Source of the DNA: Adiantum capillus-veneris | Lineage: Eukaryota; Streptophyta; Polypodiopsida; Polypodiales; Pteridaceae | Direction of reading: 5' to 3' | NCBI GenBank assembly: GCA_014529385.2 | Contig: CM043963.1 | Location: 101,968,412-102,032,411, forward strand | Length of the DNA: 64,000 nt | Shown: piece by piece, positions 33,488-44,351 of the stretch | Layout: each line of letters begins with the position of its first letter | Position numbering within the stretch: position 1 is the first letter of the stretch | Translations under genes and position numbers: made by a program | Notes under the pieces: model-generated | The model's database searches: none | Seen by the model: only the letters and a program-made list of their open reading frames with translations | What the model was told of the DNA's origin: nothing

Positions 33488-34924
33488 TCAGATAATCTTA
33501 CCATGTTGTAGTACCTTGTCTTCATACCAAAGGATAGCTTCGGGTTGTAGCACCTCTTCTTGGTCTTCAACTTTGAGAGGGTCTTCGATAATCGGTTCAC
33601 TTGGTGGCTCTCCTTTGTAGGGCTTAAGTAGGGTCACATGAAAGGCATTATGTATGAGCCAATGGTTGGGCAACTTGAGTTGGTAAGCCGTCTCATTGAT
33701 AGGCTTCAAGATTTGGAAAGGACCATAGTATCTTTTTGCTAGCTTAGCACAATACTTTTGATGGCCAGTAGTATTTTTGCCAGTCGTTTGCCTTAATCAA
33801 ACCTTAGGAAACTTAAGTAAGACCCATCATTTTCTTTGAACGTTAAGGTCCTTCTGTGCTTGTCAGCAGCAGCATTTTGCCTTTGTTGAGAGATGTATAT
33901 AGCCTCCTTAATCTTTTGAAAAGATTCTTGTAGGTCACGGCTATACTCATTGGAGGCGAAGATCTTCCCATATACTTTGAGTAGCAAGGGACTTTTTGGT
34001 CTCCCCTCAATGATCTCAAAAGGTGCTTTTCCCGTAGAATTATGTGCGGTATTATCGTAGGCATATTCTACAAGAGGTAAGTACATTTCCCATTGTGAGC
34101 GTTGATATACTTCGATAACATAAGTCTTTAGTAGATCGAGTATCATAAGATTGACTATCTCACTTTGGCCATCCGTTTGTGAGTGATAGGCTGAAGAGAA
34201 ATGCAATCTTGCTCCTAGATTTTCAAAGAGAGATTTCCAAAAGTTATTGGTCATTCTAGGATCTCTATCTGACACGATGGATGTTGGTAATCCATGGTGT
34301 TTGAAAATCTGAGATATGAAGAGAGTTGCCATTTGGTGTGCCTTAATAGTCTTTTTGACAGGAATAAAGTGTGCTTGCTTGCTAAACCTGTCGACTATTG
34401 TCCATATTCCCGTATTCCCATGGATAGACTTGGGTAATCCAAAGATGGAAATCCATGGATATACTCTCTCATGGTGAATTTGGGATAGGCAATGGCTGGA
34501 GTAATCCAGGTTGCTTCCCTCTATCATATATGGTCTTTTGGCATACTACACATTTTGAAACATACTCTTGTATGTCCACTTTCATGGTAGGCCAATAGAA
34601 ATATGTCTCTACTCCTCAAAGAGGAGGTTGAATTCCTCTATGTTCTGCATAGGGAGGTGCATGAGATTCATACATAACTTTCTCACAAAGGGAATGGGTA
34701 ACACATAGCCTATTTTCGTGGAGAAGATAACCATCTTGCAAGGTGAATGGTTCCTCTTTCTTCCCCAAAGCAAGGGCTAACATTATGTCTCTAAATTCAG
34801 GGTCAGTAGCATACTCATCTATCATAGAGGATAGATCATTGTGAGTACCTATAGACACCACATTAACTTTTGGCCGTCGTGAAAGTGCATTAGCCACTTG
34901 ATTGTGCTTACCGGCAATGTGCAA
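33488..34924 (-). pseudogene. Unit II integrase
   Basis: N-terminal part on frame 34924-34616 (GKHNQVANALSRRPKVNVVS, then the spacer and HENRLC zinc-site region). The core is on 34527-33793: WTIVDRFSKQAHFIP with the first Asp, SIVSDRDPRMTNNFWKSLF with the second, and TDGQSEIVN with the Glu (usual GQTERVN). The C-terminal part (NEMAYQLKLPNHW-like, HNAFHVTLLKPYKG) is on 33709-33488. Integrase splices the DNA copy into the chromosome. At least three frame breaks (near 34600, 33830 and 33720) disable it. Confidence 0.88.
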
Positions 34925-35111
34925 TATGAATATTAAACTGCAAAAGAAAATTTGGCCACCTCATTTGTTTGTCGGAAAGCTTGGTTTGCGTCATGAAATA
35001 CTTGAGACTTTGGTGGTCGATTCGTAGACTAAATGGAGTCCCCAATAGGTAGTGCTTCCATGTGTCTAGGGCATGTAGAACAACTAAAAGCTCTTTCTCA
35101 TAAATGTCCAA
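34908..35111 (-). pseudogene. Unit II RNase H
   Basis: MDIYEKELLVVLHALDTWKH carries the conserved Glu, and RIDHQSLKYFMTQTKLSDKQ the DHQSL signature of gypsy RNase H. The domain should start in the preceding frame (DACGDCPGAVLLQEG at the end of the reverse transcriptase piece) but is separated from it by a frame break near 35120. Confidence 0.85.
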
Positions 35112-35135
35112 GACTCAGTCATCCGTATTGAGCTT

Positions 35136-36450
35136 TCAGCTGTCATATGCTATGGCATGCCCTTCTTGAAGCAAAACTGCTCCAGGGCAATCACCACAAG
35201 CATCACATTGGACCTCAAATGGATTTGAGAGATCCGGAAGCATGAGAACCGGTTGAGAAGTAAGCTTCTCCTTGACTTTATCAAAAGCATTTTGCTCCTT
35301 AGCGGTCCATACATACTTAACGTTCTTCTTAGTTAAGTCGTGTAGTGGTCCTGCTACTTGAGAGAAGTTTGCTATGAAGCGTCTATAGTATGCGCACATA
35401 CCAATAAAGCTTCTTAGCTCATGTAGATACCTTGGGTTAGGCCATGCTTTTATTACCTCTAACTTTGATGGATCCATACGGATACCATCTTGAGAGATAA
35501 TATGACCTAGGTATTGAATCGCTTGAAGGAAAAATTCGCTTTTCTTTTGGTTGAGAAAAATCTTATTCTCCCTCAATGCTTTAAAAATCACTTGGAGATG
35601 TTGCCTATGTTCCTCCAAAGACTTGGAGTAGATGATGATATCATTAAAGAACACTCTAGTGAATTTACAGTAAGGTCTAAAAATTTTCTCCATTAGACGA
35701 TTGAATGTACCTGGTGCATTAGTCAAGCCAAAAGGCATGACTAGATATTCATAAAGACCAAACATTGTGCAAAACACGGTCTTTAGGATATCTTCATCCA
35801 CTACCCTTATTTGATAATAGCCACTTTTTAAGGTCAATCCTATTGAAGTAGGTAAAGCCTTGTAGCTTATCAAACAGACTTTCTACCAGAGGCACGGGAA
35901 ATCTGTTTTTGATAGTGATATGGTTTAGTTCTCGATAGTCCACACACATACCGTATGTACCATCTTTCTTTTGCACTAAAAGGACTGGAGAACAATAGGG
36001 AGAGGAACTAGGCCTCACCATCCCTTTGTCTACCAATTCCTATACTTGCCTCATGATCTCCTCTTGTTGAGCTTGTGAGACTCGATAAGGAGGCTTGTTA
36101 GGCGATGAGCTTCCTGGAAGGAGCTCAATGCAATGGTCATCATCCCCTCGTTTTGGAGTTAAGTGCATAGGGATATCATCGATAAACACATCTTGGAATC
36201 TTTTTAGAAAATTAGACAAGTCTAACTCTTCTTGATTCCTACCATTTACATTTGATGAAACATTAGGATCTTTTAGAGATTCTTTGACAAAAATCATGTA
36301 CACAAAAAATGAGCTCTTCATTGATTTATCAAAAGCAAAAGAATTTACAAGTGGAATGGTGCAACCACGCTCACTAGCATCTATATACATGTTCTTTCCC
36401 TTGTAGGTGAAGTAGATTCTCCTTTCAAGGAACTTCATATTGGCAGCCAT
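35136..36450 (-). pseudogene. Unit II reverse transcriptase
   Basis: Frames 36450-36040, 36036-35794 and 35873-35136 join into a gypsy reverse transcriptase: PLVESLFDKLQG, SGYYQIRV, LVMPFGLTNAPGTFNRLME, YLGHIISQDGI and IGMCAYYRRFI. The catalytic F-V-D-D is changed to FFNDIIIYS, so one catalytic Asp is lost. A stop near 36038 and a frameshift near 35830 break the frame. The protein once copied element RNA into DNA. Confidence 0.9.
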
Positions 36451-36459
36451 GCGATCAAA

Positions 36460-37089
36460 TCATGGCACCCCTAGGATACCATCCTCATGTTGGAGAGGAG
36501 AGATGAAAAAGTCTTCTTTGTCGACATAGCTTTGGACATGAAGCCTCAACTTCCCAATCAAGGGAGTAACGAAGGCTTGCTGTCCAATGAAAGTTGTGTC
36601 AACCGTTACCATATCTCCCATCTCAAAAGCTTGAATGCCCAATTTGGTGGCCAACTCCATTGATGTGAAGTTGTGAGTAGAGTCAGGGCCAAACAAGATG
36701 AAGGCATCATGCTCTCTTACCTTTCCCCAAGCATAGGAAAGTGATGATCCTTTGCAATGAACATCCTCTTTTGGAGCTTCGATGGTGGAAGCCCTAGGAG
36801 TCTCATTGCGAGCATTCTTTTTGGGGCAAGAACGATAGCCATGTCCTTGCTCTCCACACTTGAAACACTTATGGTCCTTGCGAAAAGCTTCAAGCTCTTC
36901 AAGAGAGAGTTTGTTTTTGCCTTTGTAGACTTCCTTCTCCTTGGACCGATTGTTGTTGTTGTTGTTGGAAGTGCCTTGGGAAGAATTTTGAGCATTGGTT
37001 TTTCCCTTTGCATCATTTTTGTCTTTGTTTTCCATGGGCTTGACATTCCATCTAGCCCCTTGATGAAAATTGATGCGTGAAGCAACCAT
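36460..37089 (-). pseudogene. Unit II gag zinc knuckle and protease
   Basis: An asparagine run and a lysine-rich stretch are followed by the knuckle CFKCGEQGHGYRSC (residues about 75-88). Further on, FILFGPDSTHNFTSMELATK occupies the protease active site; related elements read D-S/G-G-S/A-T-H-N-F-I-S, so the catalytic Asp is replaced by Gly. The frame ends LQHEDGILGVP, where related elements continue DWL into the reverse transcriptase. Confidence 0.87.
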
Positions 37090-37125
37090 GGTGTGATGGA
37101 TTACTTCGCCAATAGAACTAGGCCG

Positions 37126-38158
37126 TTAAGAGTTGATGTATTCGGTCATCTCTTCAGGCAATCCGGCACAGAATTGTTGCCTTTGCTTGGCAAAGTCCAT
37201 CTTTTGGAAGAGAGTAGCCTTGAGATGTAAATCCCAAAACTTGTCTACATACTTGTGGATAGACTCATGAGAGAGAAGCTTTAGGCTGCGACATTCGGTA
37301 AGCACTTTGTCCTTTGCATCGCTTGCAAGGAATTGCTTCATGATGGAAACTCATAGATTTTTCCATGTCCTTGGTGCTTCACCGTTGCCATGAAGGCTAG
37401 CCCACCCACCATTGACGAGCTGATTTTTGGAAGTGTGTAGATACATGGTGTAGCTTGGAGGACTCTGTGAAGCCCTCATCTCCAAAGGCCGCATCAAATT
37501 GATGGATAAAGGCCAACACTTTTTCGGTAGCACCAAAGGTGCCATCATAGGTGCGAAAAGAGATACTCTTTCCTCCCTCCTTGAACTTCTTTAGCTTTTG
37601 GGACCTTCGCCATGCAGGGTATGATTTGTGATGTCCTCCCCTCTTGTATTCTCTAGCAGAATAGCCATAGCTTTTGTCGGAAGAGGAGGAAGGTGAAGAA
37701 GAAGGAGAAGAGGGTGACATCTTTCAAGCCCTTTTCTTCCTTTCTTTCCTCTCTTCCCTTTTGGAATGATGAGGAGAAGGACTGTGTGTTGATCTTTTCC
37801 TCTTGGGAGGAGTGGGCAATCGTCTAGACTGCCGTCTTCATGGAGCCACATCTTCAAAGGAACTTAAAGTTTCATTGCTTTCTTGCTCTTTGGATTCCTC
37901 CTCTCGAATGGGAGAGAGTCTTCTTTTGGGGGTGTCTTCAAGAGGCCTCCTAAGTTCTCTCTCCTCTTGGAGAGGAAGGGAAATTCCATAAGCACGAAGT
38001 TGTTGAGTAACTTCGGCTTGCAAAGTTGGGTTCCCCATGGCTTGCTGCAAACTAGTAACAAGATAATTCACAAACATGTGGGCATCATCATTAGCACCTT
38101 CATGTGCAAAATCAAAGATATCAATGTTCATTCTACTCTCTTTATTATTTTCAGCCAT
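37126..38158 (-). pseudogene. Unit II gag
   Basis: Starts MAENNKESRMNIDIFDFAHE. The N-terminal part is followed by a Ser/Arg-rich region. The capsid part reads TYDGTFGATEKVLAFIHQFD and SARQWWVG, then, after a frame break near 37350, LKLLSHESIHKYVDKFWDLH and CAGLPEEMTEYI. This is the standard plant gypsy gag. Three frames are used, with breaks near 37850, 37720 and 37345. Confidence 0.86.
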
Positions 38159-38573
38159 GTTAACAAAATTTATGTATGTACTTAGTGTATGCTTTGGCAA
38201 TTCAAAACCTTAGTTGCCACTCCTCTTAGCCTTTGAAAATTGGCTCTTAAGTATCTACACCCACGGCCTCGAAGTGGTTAATTATAGAGAGTAGTGGAGT
38301 AGGTCTAGGATAGCAGAGTTGCCGAGGGCTAGCTCCCTTTGGACTTCTTATGGATTAATAATGGTAAAGCCATAGGCAAGTCTAAAAAGACTCCATTATT
38401 AAGTCCAAATCTCCCGATGTGTGCACCATATCCCACAAAGTGGGCTCAACAAAACCGATAATAGATCCCAATTCCACTTACCCTAATATAATTAACAAAA
38501 TCAACCATTCATAGGCTACTTAAGGACCTCTCTCCTTAAGCAAGAAAAGAGAAACCAAATGCTCTGATACCAA

Positions 38574-40140
38574 TGTAATGGAATTGGCCTATTAACTTGA
38601 GAGTAGCGGAAATTAATGAGAGTACTTTTGAGAAATTACTTTGTAAGCATAGCGGGTGAACATAATTGATAGTAGCAACATTAACATAGCATTTAGTTAA
38701 CTTGTCATGATCAATACTTTTGCAAGAGAGAGAATTTACAGAACATGATAACAATTGAGAACCTGATTTATGTGGAGCCGGTCCCCCTTCCAATAGGCAT
38801 TGGTATTATGATTTCTCCCGTTAAGAGAGACTTGCTACAATACAATCTTTGTGTTCCTTTTGACCTAGGTGATGCAATGAAGATGGGAAGCTTCATGCAT
38901 CACAAGCATAACATAAACTTTTAAGAAAGCTTTAACTATCCCAAGACCTCAAACACCTTCGAAGGTGGAGAGAGCTAGTAGGGAATGAAAGTAGGGAAGA
39001 GGAAGAAGAAACATTTCATAGGAGAAAGAATTAGTTCCTCACTTATCATCACTCTTCTTGCTAGCATACATAATAGCATAGTAATGAAGATGGAGAAGAT
39101 GGAAAGCTTAAGCATTGAAGCATGGCTCTTGGTTGAATTTACACTCCATAGCCAAGAGTGTTTTGGTGTAGGCTCTCAACCTCTACTTGCTTGGAGAAGC
39201 AGAGGGAGCTCTTGCACTTTGCACAGTGCATAATGAGAGTGTGTGTGGGACTGTATACCCCCTAAGCAACCCCCTAGCTTTCTTTGGTCGACCCCTTCTT
39301 GTAGCTTATGCTTGAAGCTCATTGGACCCCTCCAGGCCTAGCCAATCACAAGCAGGAGGCATTACAAGCAACAAGGGTAGCCTTGGGACAAGTGTCCCCC
39401 TTTACCCTTTGAGAGAGAGGACTTGATAAATGCAAAGACAATTAATTAAATCTCCTAAATTATCATTGGACCCCTTGGGTGACCAACCAATAGGCTTCAG
39501 GCACACCATGAGGGAAACATGAGGAGGAACTTGACAAGTGTCCCTTATGCTTTCTTTGTACCAAGTATGCCTTGTGTGAGTGTGTGGGTGTTCTCTCTCA
39601 TCCCCCCTCATGTAGGGCTAGCCCCCTCCTTGTAGGGATTGGATCTTTGACTTTTGACACATCAAGCCCCCCAAGCTTAGGCCTCGTTCCCACTACAATC
39701 TTGGCCCTTAAGCACTTTAAGCTTGGGTTGGGTTCTCACCTCAAGTACAACACTAGAATCTCAAGCATGGCAAGCACCTCAAGCATTTCAATCATCAAGC
39801 ACCTTAAGCTTGGGTCGGGTTCCCACCTCAAGCACCTCAAGCTTGGGCCGGCTTCCCACCTCAAGCTTGGCCCTAGCTTACCTAAGGTCAAAGAACTTTT
39901 ACACTAACTATTGGAGATCTTCAATCAAGCTAACCCTAAGGTCTTATGATCCATTGGTTAGCCTTGCTCTTTGATAGACCATCTCTCATTTGTGCCCCTT
40001 TACCATTGGCCCCGTGTTGAGATAGATCTATAAGCACATGTCTATATCTTAATCCTTATTCCCGTTTATTTTCCCACATTAAATGATCAGTTTAATATGA
40101 GAAAATCATTTGGGTTGGTTAGATATTAGATCTTATGACA
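38574..40140 (-). repeat. Unit II 5' LTR (L4)
   Basis: 1567 bp. Begins TGTAATGGAATTGG and ends TATGACA, followed by TTAAA. The minisatellite is at about 39650-39880. Confidence 0.92.
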
Positions 40141-40828
40141 TTAAATCTATTAATTTATCATTGGACCCCTTGGGAGGCTAACCAATAGGCTTTAGGCACT
40201 TCATGAGGGCAACATGAGGAGGAGCTTGACAAGTATCCTTTTTGCTTTCTCTGTACCAAGCTTGCCTTGTATGAGGGTGTGTGTTCTCTCTCTAGCCCCC
40301 TCTTGTAGGGCTCATCCCCTCCTTGTAGGGATAGTTGTTGACTTTTGTGGAACACCTTATCCTTAAGCACCTTAGTCAGCAAGCATGACAAAGCACCTCA
40401 AGCTTGGTTCATCTTCCCACAAGCATCTCAAGCTCCCTAATCGGCAAGCACGACAAGCACCTCAAGCACCTTAGTCATCAAGCAAGACAAGCACCTTAGT
40501 CATCAAGCACGACAAGCACCTCAAGCTTGGGCTCGGTTCCCACCTCAAGCTTAGCCCTAGCTTACCTAAGGTCAAAGGACTTTTTAACACTAACCTTTGG
40601 AGGTCTTCAATGAAGCTAACCCTAAGGTCTTTTAAGCTCCATTGGTTAGCCTTGCTCTTTGACAAACCATCTCTCATTTGGACCCCTTTACCATTGGCCC
40701 CATGGTGAGATAGATCTGTAAGCACATGTCTATATTCTAACCTTGGTTCTCGTTTACTCTTCCACATTAAATGATCAGTTTAATATGAGAAAAACATTTG
40801 GGTTGATTAAATATTAGATTTTATGACA
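40141..40828 (-). repeat. Chromovirus LTR L5, right part of the shared LTR
   Basis: After TTAAA (40141-40145) the LTR continues exactly where L2 stopped (TTAAATCTATTAATTTATCA, as in L1 at about 28645). It ends TATGACA at 40828. L2 plus L5 give about 1.55 kb, the normal LTR length. Confidence 0.9.
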
Positions 40829-41220
40829 TTACTTCTCTCTTGAAATCATAGTCATCCTCAACTATGAGGTAGAAGAGATAAAGCCTTAGTCATTAATCAA
40901 TCATGCTTAGCGGGTAGAGGATCCCTTTTTACCCTATGACATCTTTCCAAGATGGATGACTAATCCTTTTGGTGCTTGGGAGACATAACGACCGCAAGCA
41001 TGTCTGTTCTTTAGTCCATTTCATTCTCCCAAGTAGAGTGACAAATTCCACTTGGTGTTTCTGGACGTCGTCATCACAAACATGATTCTAAGCATGCATA
41101 CTATTTAAATTTGTGCACAATAAAAAAGAGAATTAGTCTTATAAGACGAAAACATTGGTCATTTAAAAGAGATTTGTACATTTGCTTACTCTAATGTAGC
41201 ATTATAAGCATTCACAAGGT

Positions 41221-41788
41221 TCATACTATCCTTAAGCTGTGTTCCTTGCATCCATCCAGCACCTCTAAAAGGATAGTTTTTAAACTTAATAAGATACCGT
41301 TGGATAATCTTACCATGTCATAGTACCTTGTCTTCATGCCAAAGGATAGCTTCAAGTTGTAGCACCTCTTCTTGGTCTTTGATTTTGGGAGGTTCTTCAA
41401 TAATTGGTTCACTTGGTGGCTCTCCTTTGTAGGGCTTAAGTAGGCTCACATGAAAAGCATTGTGTATGAGCCAATGGTTGGGAAACTTGAGTTGATAAGC
41501 CATCTCATTGATTGGCTTCAAGATTTGAAAAGGACCATAGTATCTTTTTGCTAATTTAGCATAATACTTTTGATGGCCCGTAGGATTTTTGCCTGTCGTT
41601 TGCCTAAATCGAGCCTTAGGAAACTTAAGTAAGACCCAATCATTTTCTTTGAACATTAAGGCCCTTCTGTGCTTGTCAGCAAGGTTTTCCCAAAATTTGT
41701 TCACATATTTGTGAATAGACTCATGGGAGTGAAGCTTCAAACTGCACCATTTGATGAGCACTTTGTCCTTTGCATTGCTTGCAAACAA
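41221..41788 (-). pseudogene. Unit III gag-integrase fusion with chromodomain
   Basis: Frame 41788-41318 begins in gag (CSLKLHSHESIHKYVNKFWE) and runs without a break into the integrase C-terminus (ADKHRRALMFKENDWVLLKF, RYYGPFQILKPINEMAYQLK). In unit II these two segments are about 3.4 kb apart. The chromodomain follows one frame over: RYLIKFKNYPFRGAGWMQG at about 41240-41310. Chromodomains direct new insertions to particular chromatin. Whether the in-frame fusion is ever translated is unknown. Confidence 0.85.
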
Positions 41789-41856
41789 GGAATTGTTTCA
41801 TGATGGAAACTCATAGAGTTTTACATGTCTTTGATGCTTTGCCGTTGCCATGAAGG

Positions 41857-42611
41857 CTAGCCCACCATTGACGAGCCAATTTTTGGTATAGCTACATGGC
41901 ATAGCTTGGAGGACTTCGTGAAGCCCTCGTCTCCAAAGGCCGCATCAAATTGCTGGATGAAGGCCAATACTTTGTCGGTGGAACCAAAGGTGCCATCATA
42001 GGTGAGAAAAGAGATATTGTTTCCTCCCTTTTTGAACTTCTTGAGCTTTTGTGTGACCTTCGCCATGCAGGGTATGATTTGCGATGTCCTCCTCTCTTGT
42101 ATTCCCTAGGAGAATATCCATAGATTTCATCGGAAGAGGAGGAAGGTGAAGAAGAAGAAAAAGAGGGTGACCTCTTTCTTGCCCATTGCATCCTTTGTTT
42201 CCTCTCTTCCCTTTTGGAATGACGAGGAGAGGGAGTGTGGGTTGAACGTTTCCTCTTGGGAGGAGTTGGCAATCGTCTAGACCGCTATCTTTGTGGAGCC
42301 ACATCTTCAGAGGAAATTAAAGTTTCATTACTTTCTTGCTCTTTGGATTCCTCCTCCCGTATGGGAGAGAGTCTTCTTTTATAGGTCTCTTCAAGAGGCC
42401 TCCTAAGCTCTCTCTCCACTTAGAGAGGAAGAGAAATCCCATAAGCACAAAGTTGTTGAGTAACTTCGGCTTGTAAAGCAGGGTTGCCCATAGCTTGCTG
42501 CAACCTAGTAACAAGATAAGTGACAAACATGGGGGCATCATCATTAGCACCTTCATGTGCAAAATCAAAGTTATCAATGTTCATTCTACTCTCTTGGTTA
42601 TTGTTAGCCAT
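41857..42611 (-). pseudogene. Unit III gag N-terminal and capsid part
   Basis: Starts MANNNQESRMNIDNFDFAHE at 42611, passes a stop at about 42420, then continues as PPKRKRSTHTPSPRHSKREE and SFSSSSPSSSSDEIYGYSP, then FLTYDGTFGSTDKVLAFIQQ. Same gag as units I and II, with a stop and at least two frame changes. Confidence 0.82.
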
Positions 42612-42750
42612 GTTAACAAAATTTGTGTACTTACTTAGTGTATGCTTAGGCAATTTAAAACCTTATTTGCTACTCCTCTTAGCCTTTGAAAATCGGCACT
42701 TAAGTATCTACACCCACGGCTCGAACTGGTTAAGTATAGAGAGTAGTGGA

Positions 42751-43294
42751 GGTGAAGATTTCATTGATTTGGTAGACATTCAACCTTAGTTGTATTCTTG
42801 GTAATGTTCCTTGCATTAGTGTAAGGTAGGTAGGACCCTAGCAAGTATATACTTGAATTTACCTTGTCCGACTTTTTGGGTTGTGATAGCTCTTGCCCAT
42901 CCCTCGTATTGGATGGGCATGCACCCATTTGGCGTGTAAACAGTTTAAGTGGGCTCTCCCACAAGCCCACTTAAACTGTTTATGTTGGAGTTCCAGGAAG
43001 TGAAGTTTGGTGGAGTCTGATTTTTTAGCAGGTGACAAGCAAACAAAGAATTGAAGGTTGCGATTAGTTTGGAGGGCTCCAATCATGTTGCCACATGGAA
43101 AAAGAACCAACTCCAACATGGTGGTTGTTGTCTCCTCAGTTTTTTCATAAGGAAAATAATTACGGCCAACAACTTGGCAAACTCTATTTAAGTTTATGCA
43201 TCTCAAGTGAATATCCAATCTAATCCTAATATTTATTTTGTCTTTTAGATATTTATTTCACTTATTTGAAATGATACTGAGTCTGGAAATTCCG

Positions 43295-43295
<1 letters not shown>
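42751..43295. other. Unassigned stretch with a perfect hairpin
   Basis: Begins where unit III breaks off. No gene recognised. It contains a perfect 18-bp inverted repeat (42938-42955 and 42964-42981) with an 8-base loop. Open frames on the minus strand (to 43218) are not recognisable. Confidence 0.45.

Positions 43296-43330
<35 letters not shown>
43296..43330. repeat. Poly(G) tract of 35
   Basis: Uninterrupted run of G following TCCGC. Confidence 0.97.
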
Positions 43331-43331
<1 letters not shown>

Positions 43332-44274
43332 ACCTTAAGGTCCCTCGGAGTATGAAGGGAACATATTTTATCGGCGAGCATTTTATTGGGAATTCAACGC
43401 ATAGATTCCTAAAAGGAGGTCCCCCACACCACCCTCTTAAAATGGACTCTCTTTCAATTTATAGTGCGCAATTTGACATGGCATTTCAAGAATTGCAAAA
43501 GACAAGGAGAAAAATAACTCATTACTTAAAAGTTTCCTTCTCAGTCACCATAGTCATTACAACAGATAACACAAAATGTGACTAAGGGTACGAGAGCATT
43601 GGGCGTCCAAGAATCTCAGAAGTCTTTGGGGCATGGTGGCCCAACCCACATACTTTGGCTAAGCCAAGAAACTGGTGGATGCTATACGTCGCTTCACGTA
43701 CCTCTCTCCTTCTCTCCTCCGTGACGTATCGCTTCACGTACCTCACTCCTTCTCGCCTCCGTGACGTATCCTTCTTGGCCAATGTGGTCATGACTATATT
43801 TATGCAATTTCTCACCGTGGTAAGTCATAGCCATGTGCGGCAATGGTCATTATCTAACTCCTCCTCATATTTGGCTAGATATTTTAGGCCATTCAACACA
43901 TAGCCCGAGAGACGGGCTCCTTGTTCTTTTCTTCTTGTGTGGTTTGTTGAGTGAAAGCAGCCTCCAAGTTTGCCCGACCACCCTCAAAGGCAAACTTAAT
44001 GAGTGACACCTAGGCCACGAGGCAACATCCATGGTGGACAAAGAGGATAGCAGGGGACAAAGGGAGTGATATAGAGGGATTAAAAGGGATAGACATTGTA
44101 AAGAACTTGAAAAGAAGGCAATGGGTGTAGCTTTACCTTCCCTCAAGTTAAAGTCGATTAACAAAGTTAGATCATATGAATGTGTGTGAGGAAATTCCCA
44201 CCAACCATTTTCATCTATTGAGATAGAAATTAAAAAACAAAAAATCCTAAAAATTTGACAATAACTACCCAATT

Positions 44275-44278
<4 letters not shown>
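43331..44278. other. Unassigned stretch with a 40-bp tandem duplication
   Basis: No gene recognised. CGCTTCACGTACCTC...TCCGTGACGTAT occurs twice in tandem (43690-43729 and 43730-43769) with two mismatches. Confidence 0.45.

Positions 44279-44349
<71 letters not shown>
44279..44349. repeat. Composite (CT)n-poly(C) tract
   Basis: About 35 bp of CT followed by about 37 C, the strand mirror of the GA/G tracts at 24959 and 25291. Confidence 0.96.

Positions 44350-44351
<2 letters not shown>

Larger units (their letters stand above)
31684..40140 (-). mobile_element. Chromovirus unit II: full-length but decayed Ty3/gypsy element
   Basis: Flanked by the 5-bp direct repeat TTAAA (31679-31683 and 40141-40145), with LTRs at 31684-33304 and 38574-40140, both TG...TATGACA. 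The primer site complement GCTCTGATACCA is at 38561-38572. Domains on the minus strand run gag, zinc knuckle, protease, RT, RNase H, integrase, the Ty3/gypsy order. A 3' chromodomain is recognisable in the related unit III. The 3' untranslated part with the purine tract is missing next to the 3' LTR. It is inserted into an LTR of its own family. Confidence 0.93.
40829..42750 (-). mobile_element. Chromovirus unit III internal region (deletion derivative, right end lost)
   Basis: On the minus strand: leader (broken off near 42750), gag, a join near 41686, integrase C-terminus with chromodomain, and 3' untranslated part with purine tract next to L5. No second LTR follows on the right; the element stops in its leader, where unrelated sequence begins. 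Confidence 0.85.

Noticed and set aside
31684..40140. Endogenous pararetrovirus
   Set aside because: Domain order gag-PR-RT-RH-IN, a chromodomain in the related unit III, LTRs, primer site and target duplication identify a Ty3/gypsy chromovirus; no movement-protein or inclusion-body gene is seen.
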